A DNA stretch of 64,000 nucleotides from JBBDMW01 sp040878005 (GTDB taxonomy: Bacteria > Chloroflexota > Dehalococcoidia > Lucifugimonadales > Lucifugimonadaceae), in contig JBBDMW010000042.1 of assembly GCA_040878005.1 (NCBI GenBank), forward strand, positions 1 through 64,000, written 5' to 3'. Made by a program: the position numbers and the translations under genes. The notes below the pieces were generated by a model, which worked only from the letters and a program-made list of their open reading frames with translations, searched no databases and had not been told where the DNA came from. Shown in pieces: positions 42,247 through 50,937 of this stretch; the stretch's first letter is position 1, and every line of letters starts with the position of its first letter.

Positions 42247-43887
42247 ATGAACGGCTATGAAGCTATCGCCAAGATCCTGAAGCAGGAAGGCGTGGAATGG
42301 ATCGCCTGTTATCCAGCCCACCCGCTCATTGAAGCAGTGGCAAAGGAAGGCATAAGGCCCATCATGTTCCGCCAGGAACGTGGCGGCATCAATGCGGCAG
42401 ACGGGTACTCCCGCCAGATGAGCGGGAAGAAATTTGGCGTTTTCATGTGCCAGGGAGGTCCCGGCGTTGAAAACGCCATGGGCGGTATCGCGCAGGCTCA
42501 CGCTGACAGCGTGCCTGTACTCTTCCTCCCTGATGGCGCAGCGCTGGACCGCCTGAGTGTCAAGCCCACTTTCTGGGCGTCCCAGACCTACAAGCCGGTC
42601 ACCAAGTCTGCTGAATCCCTGACCAAGCCAGATCTCATCGTTCCCATGATGCGCCGGGCATTCCAGGCCCTGAGGCAGGGACGCGGCGCCCCGGCCCTGG
42701 TTGAACTGCATCGTGACGGTGTCGCAGGAGATGTGACGAACCTCGACAGCTACCGCCCGCCGAAGGCGATCCGCTCAGCGCCGAGCCGCACCGACATCCA
42801 GGACACGGTAAAGCAGCTTCTCAATGCGAAACGGCCGGTCATCTGGGCCGGCCAGGGCGTCCTGTACGCCAACGCAACTGAGGAACTGCGAGAGCTGGCT
42901 GAACTGACGCAGATCCCGGTCATGACCACGATGCCCGGGAAGAGCGCCATCAACGAAGACCATCCGCTTGCGTTGGGCGCAGCCAACCGGACAGCGCCCC
43001 TGGGCGTGTGGACATGGCTCAAGGAGTCTGATGTCTTCTTTGCTGTAGGCTCAAGCCTGACCATCACCAACTACGGGATCACTGTGCCGCCCGGCAAGTT
43101 CATGATCCACTCCACCAATAACCCGGAGGACATCAGCAAGGACTACTCCATAGACCTCCCGCTGGCCGGAGACGCGAAGCTGGTGCTGCAGGCAATGATC
43201 GAAGAGGTCAAGGCGCAGGCTGGCGACAAGGGCCGCAGTGCCGATACCGCAATCCAGGAAGACGTGGCAGAGGTCAAGAAGCGCTGGCTTGATGAATGGG
43301 CGCCTCTCCTGAACTCGGACATGAACCCCGCCAACCCGTACCGCCTTGTCAACGAGATAAACAAGGCCGTCGACCACCAGAACACCATCATGACCCACGA
43401 TGCTGGCCACCCCCGTGACCAGATCATGCCGTTCTACAAGGCCACGGTCCCGCACAGCTACATCGGTTGGGGCAAGTCCACGCACCTGGGCTACGGCATC
43501 GGCCTGGCAATTGGCTCCAAGATGGCGCAGCCGGACAAGTTCTGTGTGAACTTCATGGGTGACGGCGCATTCGGCATGGCAGGCCTGGACATAGAGACAT
43601 CGGTCCGGTCAGACAACCCGATCACTACCATCCTGCTCAACAATGGCACCATGGGCGGCTACAACCGCTCGCTCCCCACGGCCATGGAGAAGTACGGGGC
43701 CGGCAACATGAGCGGCGACTACGCCAAAATCGCTGAGGGACTCGGAGCCGTCGGCATAAAGGTGGATACTCCAGGCGAGATTGGCGCAGCCATAAAGAAG
43801 GCGCGGCAGCTAAACGACGACGGCCGCAGCGTCCTGTTGGACGTCAAGACCCAGCCGGAGTTGAAGTTCTCGGTCTACGACCAGTAG
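42247..43887 (+). CDS. Thiamine diphosphate-dependent enzyme, acetolactate-synthase-like
   Basis: A 546-residue enzyme with three domains. The PYR domain has the catalytic Glu in RQERGGINAADGYSR (about residues 39-53) and GGPGVENAMGG. A central Rossmann-like domain is around 190-320. The PP domain has the metal-diphosphate motif GDGAFGMAGLDIETSVR...ILLNN (about 438-463). It resembles acetolactate synthase, benzoylformate decarboxylase and oxalyl-CoA decarboxylase; the product cannot be chosen from sequence alone. No regulatory subunit (IlvN) is near, which argues against a biosynthetic acetolactate synthase. ATG at 42247 with GGAGGAAG upstream. Confidence 0.9.
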   Translation: MNGYEAIAKILKQEGVEWIACYPAHPLIEAVAKEGIRPIMFRQERGGINAADGYSRQMSGKKFGVFMCQGGPGVENAMGGIAQAHADSVPVLFLPDGAALDRLSVKPTFWASQTYKPVTKSAESLTKPDLIVPMMRRAFQALRQGRGAPALVELHRDGVAGDVTNLDSYRPPKAIRSAPSRTDIQDTVKQLLNAKRPVIWAGQGVLYANATEELRELAELTQIPVMTTMPGKSAINEDHPLALGAANRTAPLGVWTWLKESDVFFAVGSSLTITNYGITVPPGKFMIHSTNNPEDISKDYSIDLPLAGDAKLVLQAMIEEVKAQAGDKGRSADTAIQEDVAEVKKRWLDEWAPLLNSDMNPANPYRLVNEINKAVDHQNTIMTHDAGHPRDQIMPFYKATVPHSYIGWGKSTHLGYGIGLAIGSKMAQPDKFCVNFMGDGAFGMAGLDIETSVRSDNPITTILLNNGTMGGYNRSLPTAMEKYGAGNMSGDYAKIAEGLGAVGIKVDTPGEIGAAIKKARQLNDDGRSVLLDVKTQPELKFSVYDQ

Positions 43888-43983
43888 TCCGCTAATCTCT
43901 GACAGACAGAGGGGGGGGNNNNNNNNNNCATGGTTCCATGGCTGGCCGCTCTGTGTTAGATGCGTTCCGGTCGACTACTGAGC
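43888..43983. other. Short poly-G run and assembly gap between convergent genes
   Basis: Eight G run into ten N (43919-43928). ACAGAG on the left and CTCTGT on the right can pair, suggesting a terminator hairpin broken by the gap. This is the same pattern as at the other two gaps. Confidence 0.5.
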
Positions 43984-44547
43984 CTAACCGCCACTGTTCG
44001 CTGCCAGGGTGCTTTCAGCGATCCACCGGACCCAGTGCCCCACCGCTTCACCTTCAGCCGGATCGCCAATGGGCGTCCCCGGCCCCAGCGGCTCCGGCGT
44101 AGCCGAGGCGCCTTCTGACAGTGTGAATGTGAAAACCTGCCGGCCCGTCTGCTCCACGTTCCGGTAAATCGCCACTTCTCCATACTCAGGGTCCATGCTC
44201 CCCTGTCCATCCTCCCCGGGATGCTGAATATCTGCTGCGTAGCCAACCAGGTACAGTTCTATCTGGCCCTCTTCACCGGCAGAAACCTCGTTTGGTCGAG
44301 ATGGGTCAGGCTGCGTTTCAGCCTGATACTCCGCGGTAGCCACAAACGTGCGCCCGTTGAATATCAGTTCACGCCTCGGGTCAAGGGGCTGAACTTCCCC
44401 TGCAGACAGCCCCGGCGTGCTGGTCGCCAACTCTGGCGGCGTCGTTGGCTGCTGCTCCATTGGCTGGCAGGCCACAACAGCCAGGCTCGCCGCTATCACC
44501 GCTGTGAGGCCAAAAAGCCATAATCTTCTTGCTGTAAATCTAATCAT
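43984..44547 (-). CDS. Predicted lipoprotein
   Basis: A 187-residue exported protein. The N-terminal RRLWLFGLTAVIAASLAVVAC is a lipoprotein signal peptide with the lipid-attachment Cys at about residue 27. A Pro/Thr linker (PTTPPELATSTPG) and a roughly 120-residue domain follow, with beta-strand stretches such as LIFNGRTFVATAEYQAE and GQIELYLVGYA. I do not recognise the domain. It would sit on the outer face of the membrane. ATG at 44547 with GGAAATGGA upstream. It may be cotranscribed with the SRPBCC gene 88 bp upstream. Confidence 0.8.
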   Translation of the reverse strand: MIRFTARRLWLFGLTAVIAASLAVVACQPMEQQPTTPPELATSTPGLSAGEVQPLDPRRELIFNGRTFVATAEYQAETQPDPSRPNEVSAGEEGQIELYLVGYAADIQHPGEDGQGSMDPEYGEVAIYRNVEQTGRQVFTFTLSEGASATPEPLGPGTPIGDPAEGEAVGHWVRWIAESTLAANSGG

Positions 44548-44635
44548 TCCATTTCCGGAGTTTGAGTGGGTTGCTCATTTACACGTGAGCGCGAACCTCG
44601 CACTGCCTGTCCGGGACCGCCCATACTGGACAGGG

Positions 44636-45073
44636 TCAGATACTCTCAGCGCTCTTTTTCAGCGCTTGCGCCATTTCTTCCGCACTGCGTTCCGCTGCGG
44701 ACATTGCCTTTCCCATAAACGGAAGAAGCAACCCGGCGAATCGCTGTGTATATATAAACTTAACTGAATTCTCACCGGCTGGCTCAATACTTAAAACCTC
44801 ACGGCCATTAAACATAACAGGCATAGCGCTGCCCATGCGCCAGCGCATTTCCTGCTGAGGCTCAACCGCCTCTACATGCCTCACGCCACGTTTTGGCGAC
44901 ATGCCTGGCCTGTTCATGTGAAGTTCCAGTTCACCTCCGGGCGCAAGGTTCCCTGATATCTGTGGTATCACCGGGTTCCACTCCCCGAATGTGCCGAAAT
45001 CAGTCAACACATGCCATACCCGTTCGGAGGGAGCATTTATTTCAACCTCTGAGCGTACTTCCTTCATGGCCAA
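44636..45073 (-). CDS. SRPBCC domain-containing protein
   Basis: A 145-residue START-like protein: VRSEVEINAPSERVWHVLTDFGTFGEWNPVIPQI (residues 6-39) is the standard N-terminal strand-helix. A middle strand set follows (LELHMNRPGMSPKRG) with an unusual Arg-rich turn, and a C-terminal helix. The ligand is unknown. It shares the DF/Y-x-x-x-W-N-P-x-x pattern with the SRPBCC gene at 47932, so the two are probably paralogues. A HesB-like gene lies 55 bp upstream on the same strand. Confidence 0.88.
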   Translation of the reverse strand: MAMKEVRSEVEINAPSERVWHVLTDFGTFGEWNPVIPQISGNLAPGGELELHMNRPGMSPKRGVRHVEAVEPQQEMRWRMGSAMPVMFNGREVLSIEPAGENSVKFIYTQRFAGLLLPFMGKAMSAAERSAEEMAQALKKSAESI

Positions 45074-45128
45074 GCCCTTCCTTCAGGTCTTCCGGGCAAG
45101 CCCGGATCAGCTTGGCCAATACCATACA

Positions 45129-45422
45129 CTATCCCTTTTCGTCGGAATCTGCCCGCACAACCAACTGGAGGGTTCCAGTATCAATGGAGTTGGTGACGTC
45201 AATCGTCACGTTCATCAAACTGCTGGTCAACTCTTCTGGAACATACAGTACCGCGGCGCCTTCATGCTCCATATCCACATCGCCCGGCTCCCTGGCGCCC
45301 TTCTCTACTCCCAGCCGGCCATCACCCTGGTCCACGAAGCGAAAGGCTGTTCCTGATTCGATGTCTGCCTCCGTAAGCCCGTTCCTCAAGGCAGACTTTG
45401 CGTCGTCAGTGATGTGAATCAT
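45129..45422 (-). CDS. Cysteine-free HesB/IscA-like protein
   Basis: A 97-residue protein that reads like an A-type iron-sulphur carrier fold: MIHITDDAKSALRNGL at the N-terminus, GTAFRFVDQGDGRLGVEKG in the middle, and VLYVPEELTSSLMNVTIDV later. True IscA, HesB and ErpA hold three conserved Cys (one near residue 35 and a C-x-C at the end); this protein has none. It therefore cannot carry a cluster in the usual way. Its ATG overlaps the stop of the upstream gene (TGATG) and GGAGGCC lies just before it, so they are coupled. The upstream product carries the same fold. Confidence 0.65.
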   Translation of the reverse strand: MIHITDDAKSALRNGLTEADIESGTAFRFVDQGDGRLGVEKGAREPGDVDMEHEGAAVLYVPEELTSSLMNVTIDVTNSIDTGTLQLVVRADSDEKG

Positions 45423-46057
45423 CAGGAGGCCTCCGCAAGGCGCCTGCGACCACGTCGAGTGCCGCGCACTACCTCTCCCCTGATCTCATCATCATCGTCA
45501 CGTCCAACGCGAGCGCCGGGCTGCCTTGGGCGTTCGACAGAAAGGACATCCTTTCCATCACGATGTCCAACGACAATCACGGCGGTGCCCAGGTCTTCAG
45601 CGGCAACAGGTGCAATGATCATCACAGGATGGCCTCGATGCCTCAGCACAACATCACCCGGGCGCGGCGAGTCCATGGAGAGCGCAGCGCTGCCGCCAGT
45701 TCCCGTTAGACGATACGCCCTGCCCTGTGTGGTTTCTTCCTCTGGCAACAGGCTGCTGAGCATGCTCGCGGCATCTTCCGTCATGGAAACGCCGGGGGCC
45801 ACGTTGTGCGCGCGCCTCCTCCTGCCCACGCTGCTGTCTTCAAGCGCTGGTTCGCCGGATTCTTCAACGGGCGCGGGACGCGTTGTCTGGAGACCCTCCG
45901 TCGAACCCTGCGGCTGTTCCTCGTAAGCCACTCGCCCGCACTGCAGACACTTCGCCTCCAGGCCGCCAGTCGCCGGTTCCGGAACCATGGCGAGCCGCCC
46001 CGAACAAGTGGGGCACAACTCTGGCACTCTGGTGCTGTCTATCTTGGTCTGCGGCAT
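45422..46057 (-). CDS. Zinc-ribbon plus HesB-like domain protein
   Basis: A 211-residue protein. An N-terminal zinc ribbon has CPTCSGRL and CLQCGR (about residues 15-18 and 37-40). A linker follows, and then from about residue 92 a domain beginning SMTEDAASMLSSLLPEE with RAYRLTGTGGSAALSMDSPRPGD, parallel to the next protein and to HesB-type carriers but without cysteines. The C-terminus is Arg/Asp-rich. The start is taken at ATG 46057 with GAGGTG three bases upstream; a TTG six codons earlier is possible. It is the first of two coupled genes. Confidence 0.65.
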   Translation of the reverse strand: MPQTKIDSTRVPELCPTCSGRLAMVPEPATGGLEAKCLQCGRVAYEEQPQGSTEGLQTTRPAPVEESGEPALEDSSVGRRRRAHNVAPGVSMTEDAASMLSSLLPEEETTQGRAYRLTGTGGSAALSMDSPRPGDVVLRHRGHPVMIIAPVAAEDLGTAVIVVGHRDGKDVLSVERPRQPGARVGRDDDDEIRGEVVRGTRRGRRRLAEAS

Positions 46058-46340
46058 GATCACCTCATTAGCCAATGCCTGAACTTGATTGGTATCGAAT
46101 CATAAAGTATGTCAAGTTCGGCGGAATTCGGCATCGACGTAACTGACTACCTGCGGAGTGCAAAGGGGTGAGCGTCGAATTACCTCATACGGGGTAGGCC
46201 GTACGCCTGCCACGTTAGGGCCGGCAGCCTGCGAGAGTTGCGCCGCGGCTTTAAGATGTCCTGCATCATGCGGCAGGCCGCCCTGCCGCACTCGACAGAC
46301 GCACTCCAGCATTTACTTACGAAGGGAACGGAAACAGCAT

Positions 46341-47513
46341 ATGAAGACAACCGGCTTCCGCACACTCGTGCTCGGCACGCCTTGGCGCAACCTGACATAC
46401 GTGATCATTGAGACCGACGAAGGCCTTACAGGAGTGGGCGAAGCCCGCGTTCTTGGCAAGACTCACACCGTTACCCAGTACCTGCAGGATGCCCAGCGGC
46501 ACTTCATTGGTCACGACCCGTTCAACGTCGAGGCGCTGTACCGGCGCATGACTCTCCTGGATTTCGGCAAGCCGGGCGAGGTGGTCTACACAGGTCTCGC
46601 CCTTGTGGAGCTGGCGTACTGGGACATCATTGGCAAGGCCTGCGGCCAGCCCGTCTACCGCCTGCTCGGTGGGCAGGTGAAAGATCGCGTGCCCGCATAC
46701 GCCAACGGCTGGTACACCGTGGAGCGGTCCCCGGAGCAGTTCGCCGCCGCCGCACAAACCGTCATGGAACGCGGCTATCGCGGTATGAAGTTTGACCCGT
46801 TCGGAAACGGCGACCTGGAAATGGAGCGTGAGGAGTTCTACCGGTCGTTGGACCTGATTGACGCCGTGGCCTCCGTGGCAGGCACGCGGGCGCAGATCAT
46901 GCTGGAGATGCACGGCCGCTTCGCTCCCCACCAGGCCCGGGAGGTGGCGCGCATGGTCGAAAAATACAATGTGGCGTGGATAGAGGAGCCCGTTCGGCCC
47001 GGCGACATCCCTGCCCTGAAGTCAGTCCGCCAGCACACCTCACTGCCCATAGCCACTGGCGAGCGATTATACGGCGCGCCTGAATTCCGTGAGCTATGGG
47101 CCAGCGGGTGCGTAGACGTGGTGCAGCCGGACATAACCCAGTGCGGCGGCATCCTTGAGACAAAGAAGATTTCGTCTACCGCTGAGACGCACTCGATCAT
47201 GGTTGCCCCGCACAACGTCGGCGGCATTGTCTCCACACTTGCAGCGTTGCACCTCACCCTGACACTGCGCAACGGCAAGATCCTGGAGCATTTCAATGAC
47301 TTCGCAGACCCATACGTAAAGGAGGCCGGGACCGGGTATCCGGAAGTCGTGGACGGCTACTTCCCTGTGCCAGACAAGCCGGGCTGGGGCGTGGAACTAA
47401 ACGAAGACTTCATAAAGTCCCACCCGCCAGGCGCTGAGAAAGGCGTCATAGCAGACCCCGGCCTCAACATGTTCCAGAACGCAGACTGGGCGCGGCGGGG
47501 GCAGGAGGCGTAA
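46341..47513 (+). CDS. Enolase-superfamily dehydratase (mandelate racemase/muconate lactonizing type)
   Basis: A 390-residue protein with the N-terminal capping domain (TGFRTLVLGTPWRNLTYVIIETDEGLTGVGEAR) and a barrel. Its metal ligands and catalytic residues appear in YRGMKFDPFGN (Lys, about residue 152), IMLEMHGRF, WIEEPVRPGD (about 215-222), TGERLYG (about 241-247) and VAPHNVGG (His, about 292). This order resembles galactonate or related sugar-acid dehydratases. No transporter or aldolase is adjacent. ATG at 46341 gives the right N-terminus; a frame open to 46158 is not needed. A hairpin directly after the stop may be its terminator. Confidence 0.88.
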   Translation: MKTTGFRTLVLGTPWRNLTYVIIETDEGLTGVGEARVLGKTHTVTQYLQDAQRHFIGHDPFNVEALYRRMTLLDFGKPGEVVYTGLALVELAYWDIIGKACGQPVYRLLGGQVKDRVPAYANGWYTVERSPEQFAAAAQTVMERGYRGMKFDPFGNGDLEMEREEFYRSLDLIDAVASVAGTRAQIMLEMHGRFAPHQAREVARMVEKYNVAWIEEPVRPGDIPALKSVRQHTSLPIATGERLYGAPEFRELWASGCVDVVQPDITQCGGILETKKISSTAETHSIMVAPHNVGGIVSTLAALHLTLTLRNGKILEHFNDFADPYVKEAGTGYPEVVDGYFPVPDKPGWGVELNEDFIKSHPPGAEKGVIADPGLNMFQNADWARRGQEA

Positions 47514-47931
47514 TCCTTCCGGGTATTGGCTTGGAGACCCACGCCAATACCCGTGGCGCTTTTCGCATCCACCACCGGCGCAGAGGCAACTGCTTGGGCA
47601 ACCCGCAGGCATCCACTAAATCAACCGGGCGGGTGACGCTCCCATGTAATGGCTGGCATACGCTCCCCTCGAAGCTGGACCACGGCTGACACAATCCGGA
47701 GACGCACACTGAAAGGCCGGGCCGCTGAACTGCCATGAAGGTCATGGCCTCCATCGCACACGAAATCTGGAGGCGCTGAAGTTGGGCGGTTCGCCTTTCA
47801 CTCTGGGGCCATCAACGGTTCGTCTGCCAGCGCGAATGAGTGGGTCCCAGGATTCGGATCCAGGATTCAGCAGCCACCGCAGCGCAGCCACGCGCGTCCA
47901 CCGTTCAAACCGGTGGAATGGGAGGAGTTCC
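47514..47931. other. Intergenic region after the dehydratase gene
   Basis: About 418 bp without a supported gene. It begins with the hairpin described separately and ends with the GGGAGGAG site of the SRPBCC gene. Nothing else recognisable is seen. Confidence 0.45.
47520..47553 (+). terminator. Likely terminator hairpin of the dehydratase gene
   Basis: CGGGTATTGGC (47520-47530) and its exact complement at 47543-47553 form an 11-bp stem with a 12-base loop, starting seven bases after the stop codon. A CTTTT follows within ten bases. The weak T-run makes termination likely but not certain. Confidence 0.55.
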
Positions 47932-48381
47932 ATGAATGCCAGGGGAATTCGGGCGGAAGTCGACCTGGAGGCGCCGGCGTCCAGGGTTTGGGCCATCCTG
48001 ATGGACTTTGATAGTTACAAGGAGTGGAACCCGTTCATGATCGGCGTCTCCGGCGGAGTTGAAAAAGGGGCCTCTGTACGGGTAACCGCAGTGACACCAT
48101 CCGGCAAGCAATTTCGTTTCGAACCGCAGATCGTTGATGTGACCCCGGGCAAGCGGTTCTCGTGGAGAGAAGGCTCGTCTGGCCTGTTCGAGCGTGTAGT
48201 GGTGTTCGAAGTAGACTCACTGGATGTTGCCAGGAGCAGGTTCATACATAGTGCCGAGTTCCGGGGTGCGCTGGTCCCCTTCAAGTCAGGTGCGATACGC
48301 GACCTGGAGGCCGGTTACACCACGATGAACGAGGCGCTCAAGGCTCGCGCGGAGCGGCAGACCACTCCGACAGCAGCTTAG
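47932..48381 (+). CDS. SRPBCC domain-containing protein
   Basis: A 149-residue START-like protein: the N-terminal IRAEVDLEAPASRVWAILMDFDSYKEWNPFMIGV (residues 5-38) shares the D-F/S-Y-x-E-W-N-P pattern with the protein at 44636. The middle has VTPSGKQFRFEPQIVDVTPGKRFSW, and the C-terminus a helix. Its ligand is unknown. The ATG at 47932 follows GGGAGGAG, so the upstream open frame to 47782 is not counted. It converges on rnpB. Confidence 0.88.
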   Translation: MNARGIRAEVDLEAPASRVWAILMDFDSYKEWNPFMIGVSGGVEKGASVRVTAVTPSGKQFRFEPQIVDVTPGKRFSWREGSSGLFERVVVFEVDSLDVARSRFIHSAEFRGALVPFKSGAIRDLEAGYTTMNEALKARAERQTTPTAA

Positions 48382-48420
48382 CGAGGCTCTGCGACAACCG
48401 CCGGAGTAGGGACATGGGCA

Positions 48421-48446
48421 GGGGCCGCCGGTTGATCGACGGCCCC
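48421..48446. terminator. Hairpin between the SRPBCC gene and rnpB
   Basis: GGGGCCG (48421-48427) pairs with CGGCCCC (48440-48446), with additional CG pairing inside after one mismatch. It lies just beyond the 3' end of rnpB and just after the convergent gene, so it could end either transcript. There is no long T-run. Confidence 0.5.
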
Positions 48447-48459
48447 TGCAAGCATCGCC

Positions 48460-48876
48460 AAGGTGAACTGTAAGCCGAGTTCTGTGCCCCAAGACCGGGG
48501 AGTTTACAGCGCGAACGCCTTCCTCCTCTCCGTCCCCAGGGTGACGGCCATCCATCTAGGCCAGCCGTTGCCGGCTGGCTCAAGCGGCCAACCCGGGAGC
48601 TAGCTGGGCCAGCTAAACGCCCCCCTATTTGGCCTTGCACCGGACGGGGTTTACCCTGCCCCTGCCGTTACCGGCAGAGCGGTGCGCTCTTACCGCACCA
48701 TTTCACCCTTACCCTGCACACGCCAGTCCAAAGACCGGCGGCCGCAGGGCGGTGTGTTTCTGTGGCACTTTCCGTCGGGTCGCCCCGCCCCGCCGTTAGC
48801 GGGCGTCCTGCCCGATGGTGCTCGGACTTTCCTCCCCCCTGCAACATGTGCAGGGCGGCGGCCGTCCGTTCGCCTT
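48460..48876 (-). ncRNA. rnpB: RNase P RNA (bacterial type A)
   Basis: The catalytic RNA that trims 5' ends of tRNA precursors. On the minus strand the universal segments appear in order: GAGGAAAGTCCGAGC near the 5' end; the central core with GGTAAGGGTGAAATGGTGCG followed by GTAAGAGCGCACC; and near the 3' end ACAGAACTCGGCTTA. The ends are set by the P1 helix, AAGGCGAAC (48868-48876) pairing with GTTCACCTT (48460-48468), which leaves one internal C-A mismatch. The length of about 417 nt and the layout fit type A. It is downstream of the AAC(2')-like gene on the same strand. Confidence 0.95.
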
Positions 48877-48902
48877 GGCAATACAAATATAACCCGTAAC
48901 GG

Positions 48903-49433
48903 TCACCAGATCTCACCCGGACGCCATTCCACCGTCATCAGGGAATCCAGGTTGAGCGATGGCGTCTTGGGCAGACAAAGCACCATGATTGAATCAGTCG
49001 TCTTCGCCAGAGCGCTGCCGTCATGCACTTCGCGCACCGCCAGCGGGCCGCGCCATGGCGCCCATCCCAGCCGGGCGTAAAAACCAGGCTTGCCCGTAGA
49101 TAGGACGCCCAACTCGTAGTCCTGCACCTCTTCTTGCAGACGCCGCATGACAGTGGTGGCATATCCCCTGCCCTGGCAGCCTCGCATTGTCACCACACTT
49201 TCAACGTACGCTGTTCGGAGTGGTCGAGGCGTCCCCGGCTGCAGCCACCGTGTAATCCGTGAGGCATGGCTCACAGGCGCCCCATCCAGGTAACCGATCA
49301 CATGGAGAGAATGGCTCATGCTCGTGAGCATCCGCATGTCCAGGCCAAACGCCGCCGAGCAAAGGCTGACGAGTCCCTCTCGTTGATCGTGAGAGAGATC
49401 TTCCGACCGCACAATTCTCACATCTAGCGTCAT
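48903..49433 (-). CDS. AAC(2')-like GNAT acetyltransferase
   Basis: A 176-residue GNAT protein. It has RTAYVESVVTMRGCQGRGYATTVMRRLQEEV (Q-G-R-G-Y-A acetyl-CoA loop, about residues 74-104), ELGVLSTGKPGFYARLGWAPWRGP, and a C-terminus ending LDSLMTVEWRPGEIW. The last motif parallels mycobacterial AAC(2')-I enzymes, which end with LDTSAELMCDWRAGDVW, as does the FYARLGW...W-x-G-P segment. Antibiotic acetylation is possible but not shown. The start is ATG at 49433; a GTG five codons earlier is possible. It is co-oriented with the recombinase gene upstream and rnpB downstream. Confidence 0.82.
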   Translation of the reverse strand: MTLDVRIVRSEDLSHDQREGLVSLCSAAFGLDMRMLTSMSHSLHVIGYLDGAPVSHASRITRWLQPGTPRPLRTAYVESVVTMRGCQGRGYATTVMRRLQEEVQDYELGVLSTGKPGFYARLGWAPWRGPLAVREVHDGSALAKTTDSIMVLCLPKTPSLNLDSLMTVEWRPGEIW

Positions 49434-49514
49434 GGAACGCCCCACCACTGGAGCAAACTGAGGCGACTATTGCGGCTTGCTTATTCCTTGCGGACGGTGC
49501 GTAAGGCAAGCGTC

Positions 49515-50933
49515 CTAGCCGCGACGTGGAATCACTTCCACCGAGTCAGTAGCGACAATGATCCGCTCCACCAGGGAGTCTATGGCCTTCCGGGCGGCTT
49601 CAGGATGGCCCCCAATCGCTAGTTGAAGAGCGCTCCCGGCGTCGCCAAGCCCTGCCTCAGGCTCTGAGCGAGCCGATGCCCGTGCCTGGCGCAGGTCGCT
49701 CAATGGTTGCCGCAAGTCGAATATCCCGCCGTAACCAGATGACACCGCCCTGACAGAGCGCATGAACTCACGCTCCACCGCAGCGATGCGTCCCTTTTCT
49801 GGACCAGCGACATCCGCGTCATCCATCGTTGCAGCCAGGCTTGCCACCGCCCTGTCGCTCCATTGCCGCAACTCAGCCCTGACCGCATCTTCCAGGTCGT
49901 CCGCCCGCCATGACGGATGGGACTCAACCTGATCCCTGGCCTTGCGTGGAGGGCGGGAAGGACATTCGTAGTACCTGTATGACCGCTGCATTGGGGTCCC
50001 GTCTTTGCGCCTCCACGCCCTGTGCCGGGTCATGCCAAACACGCCTCGCCCGCACACCGCACACCGCACCATTCCTCCGAGCATGTACGGCTCTTCAGCC
50101 GATGGCCGGCGTGCGGGCCGACGCGACTCCAGTACCGCCTGCGCCCTGTTGAACAGGGACCTGTCAACTATGGGCTGGTGACTTTTCACAATCCTGATGC
50201 CATACCGGGCATAGGTGCCCAGGTACGTGCGGTTGCGCAAAATCCCCGCCACACTGACCTGTGTCCACGCGTGCCCCCGCCTCGTGCGAAGTCCCTGGTC
50301 ATTCAGGCGCTGGGCAATCGTCCGCAGGCCAATGCCCCCCTTGGCAGGCTCTCGCCACTTCGGCTCCGGACCCGCGTACCACTCGAACACGTCCTGGATG
50401 ACACGCGCCTCGCCGGGCACCGGCTTCAGCTGGCCGTCCACGCCGGCAACATAGCCATACGGCGTCCGCCCCAGTACCTCGCCGCGGGAGGCCTTCGCCA
50501 TGATGGCCTCCCGTATCCGCCGCTGCCGCCCCGGTGAACGGCCCTTGATGCCGAGATACTCCACGCCATTCTGGAGAGGATCAGGCAGGTCAGGGTCCGT
50601 GCAGCGCACCTCCGCGCCGAGGCCGTACAGGTCAATGAGCCGGGCGACCAGCGTCTCGAGGTCTTCTGCCAGGTGAGTGCTGTCGGGAATTATGACCAGC
50701 GCAAGGCGGGCATCAGGGCCGGTGAACGAGTCGACCAGCCGCTGGTAGCGTTCAGCCTGCGCCTCGCCATCTTCATCGCCACCGAACATGCCAATCAACT
50801 GGTGACTGTTCTGCCGGCAGTAAAGCTCAATCTCTTCGACAGGATCGGCTTGTTGCAGATGTGAAGTTACTGCGCCGCCCTGGGACGCAGACGCACGCGA
50901 ACGGCGGCTATGGTAAAAGCCAATGGCCCTCAC
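49515..50933 (-). CDS. Large serine recombinase-like protein, catalytic residues missing
   Basis: A 472-residue protein with the large serine recombinase layout. A resolvase-like N-terminal domain spans about residues 1-120. A recombinase domain (GRSPGRQRRIREAIMAKASRGEVLGRTPYGYV, about 128-160; GGIGLRTIAQRLNDQGL) follows, then a zinc ribbon (MVRCAVCGRGVFGM ... YYECPSR) and a coiled-coil tail. The catalytic Ser of the Y-x-R-x-S motif is not in place (GFYHSRRS), and the D-R-L-x-R motif reads TDSTHLAED-like (IPDSTHLAED), so both catalytic arginines are lost. It starts at GTG 50933, four bases after the CT398-like gene, so it is in that operon and not in an obvious mobile element. Confidence 0.82.
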   Translation of the reverse strand: MRAIGFYHSRRSRASASQGGAVTSHLQQADPVEEIELYCRQNSHQLIGMFGGDEDGEAQAERYQRLVDSFTGPDARLALVIIPDSTHLAEDLETLVARLIDLYGLGAEVRCTDPDLPDPLQNGVEYLGIKGRSPGRQRRIREAIMAKASRGEVLGRTPYGYVAGVDGQLKPVPGEARVIQDVFEWYAGPEPKWREPAKGGIGLRTIAQRLNDQGLRTRRGHAWTQVSVAGILRNRTYLGTYARYGIRIVKSHQPIVDRSLFNRAQAVLESRRPARRPSAEEPYMLGGMVRCAVCGRGVFGMTRHRAWRRKDGTPMQRSYRYYECPSRPPRKARDQVESHPSWRADDLEDAVRAELRQWSDRAVASLAATMDDADVAGPEKGRIAAVEREFMRSVRAVSSGYGGIFDLRQPLSDLRQARASARSEPEAGLGDAGSALQLAIGGHPEAARKAIDSLVERIIVATDSVEVIPRRG

Positions 50934-50937
50934 CGGC

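Noticed and set aside
42247..43887. A biosynthetic acetolactate synthase (ilvB)
   Set aside because: No regulatory subunit or ilvC nearby; the sequence cannot separate this from other TPP decarboxylases.
49515..50933. An integrated phage or transposon carrying the serine recombinase
   Set aside because: No attachment-site repeats, no phage genes, and the gene sits in a tight operon with a housekeeping gene.
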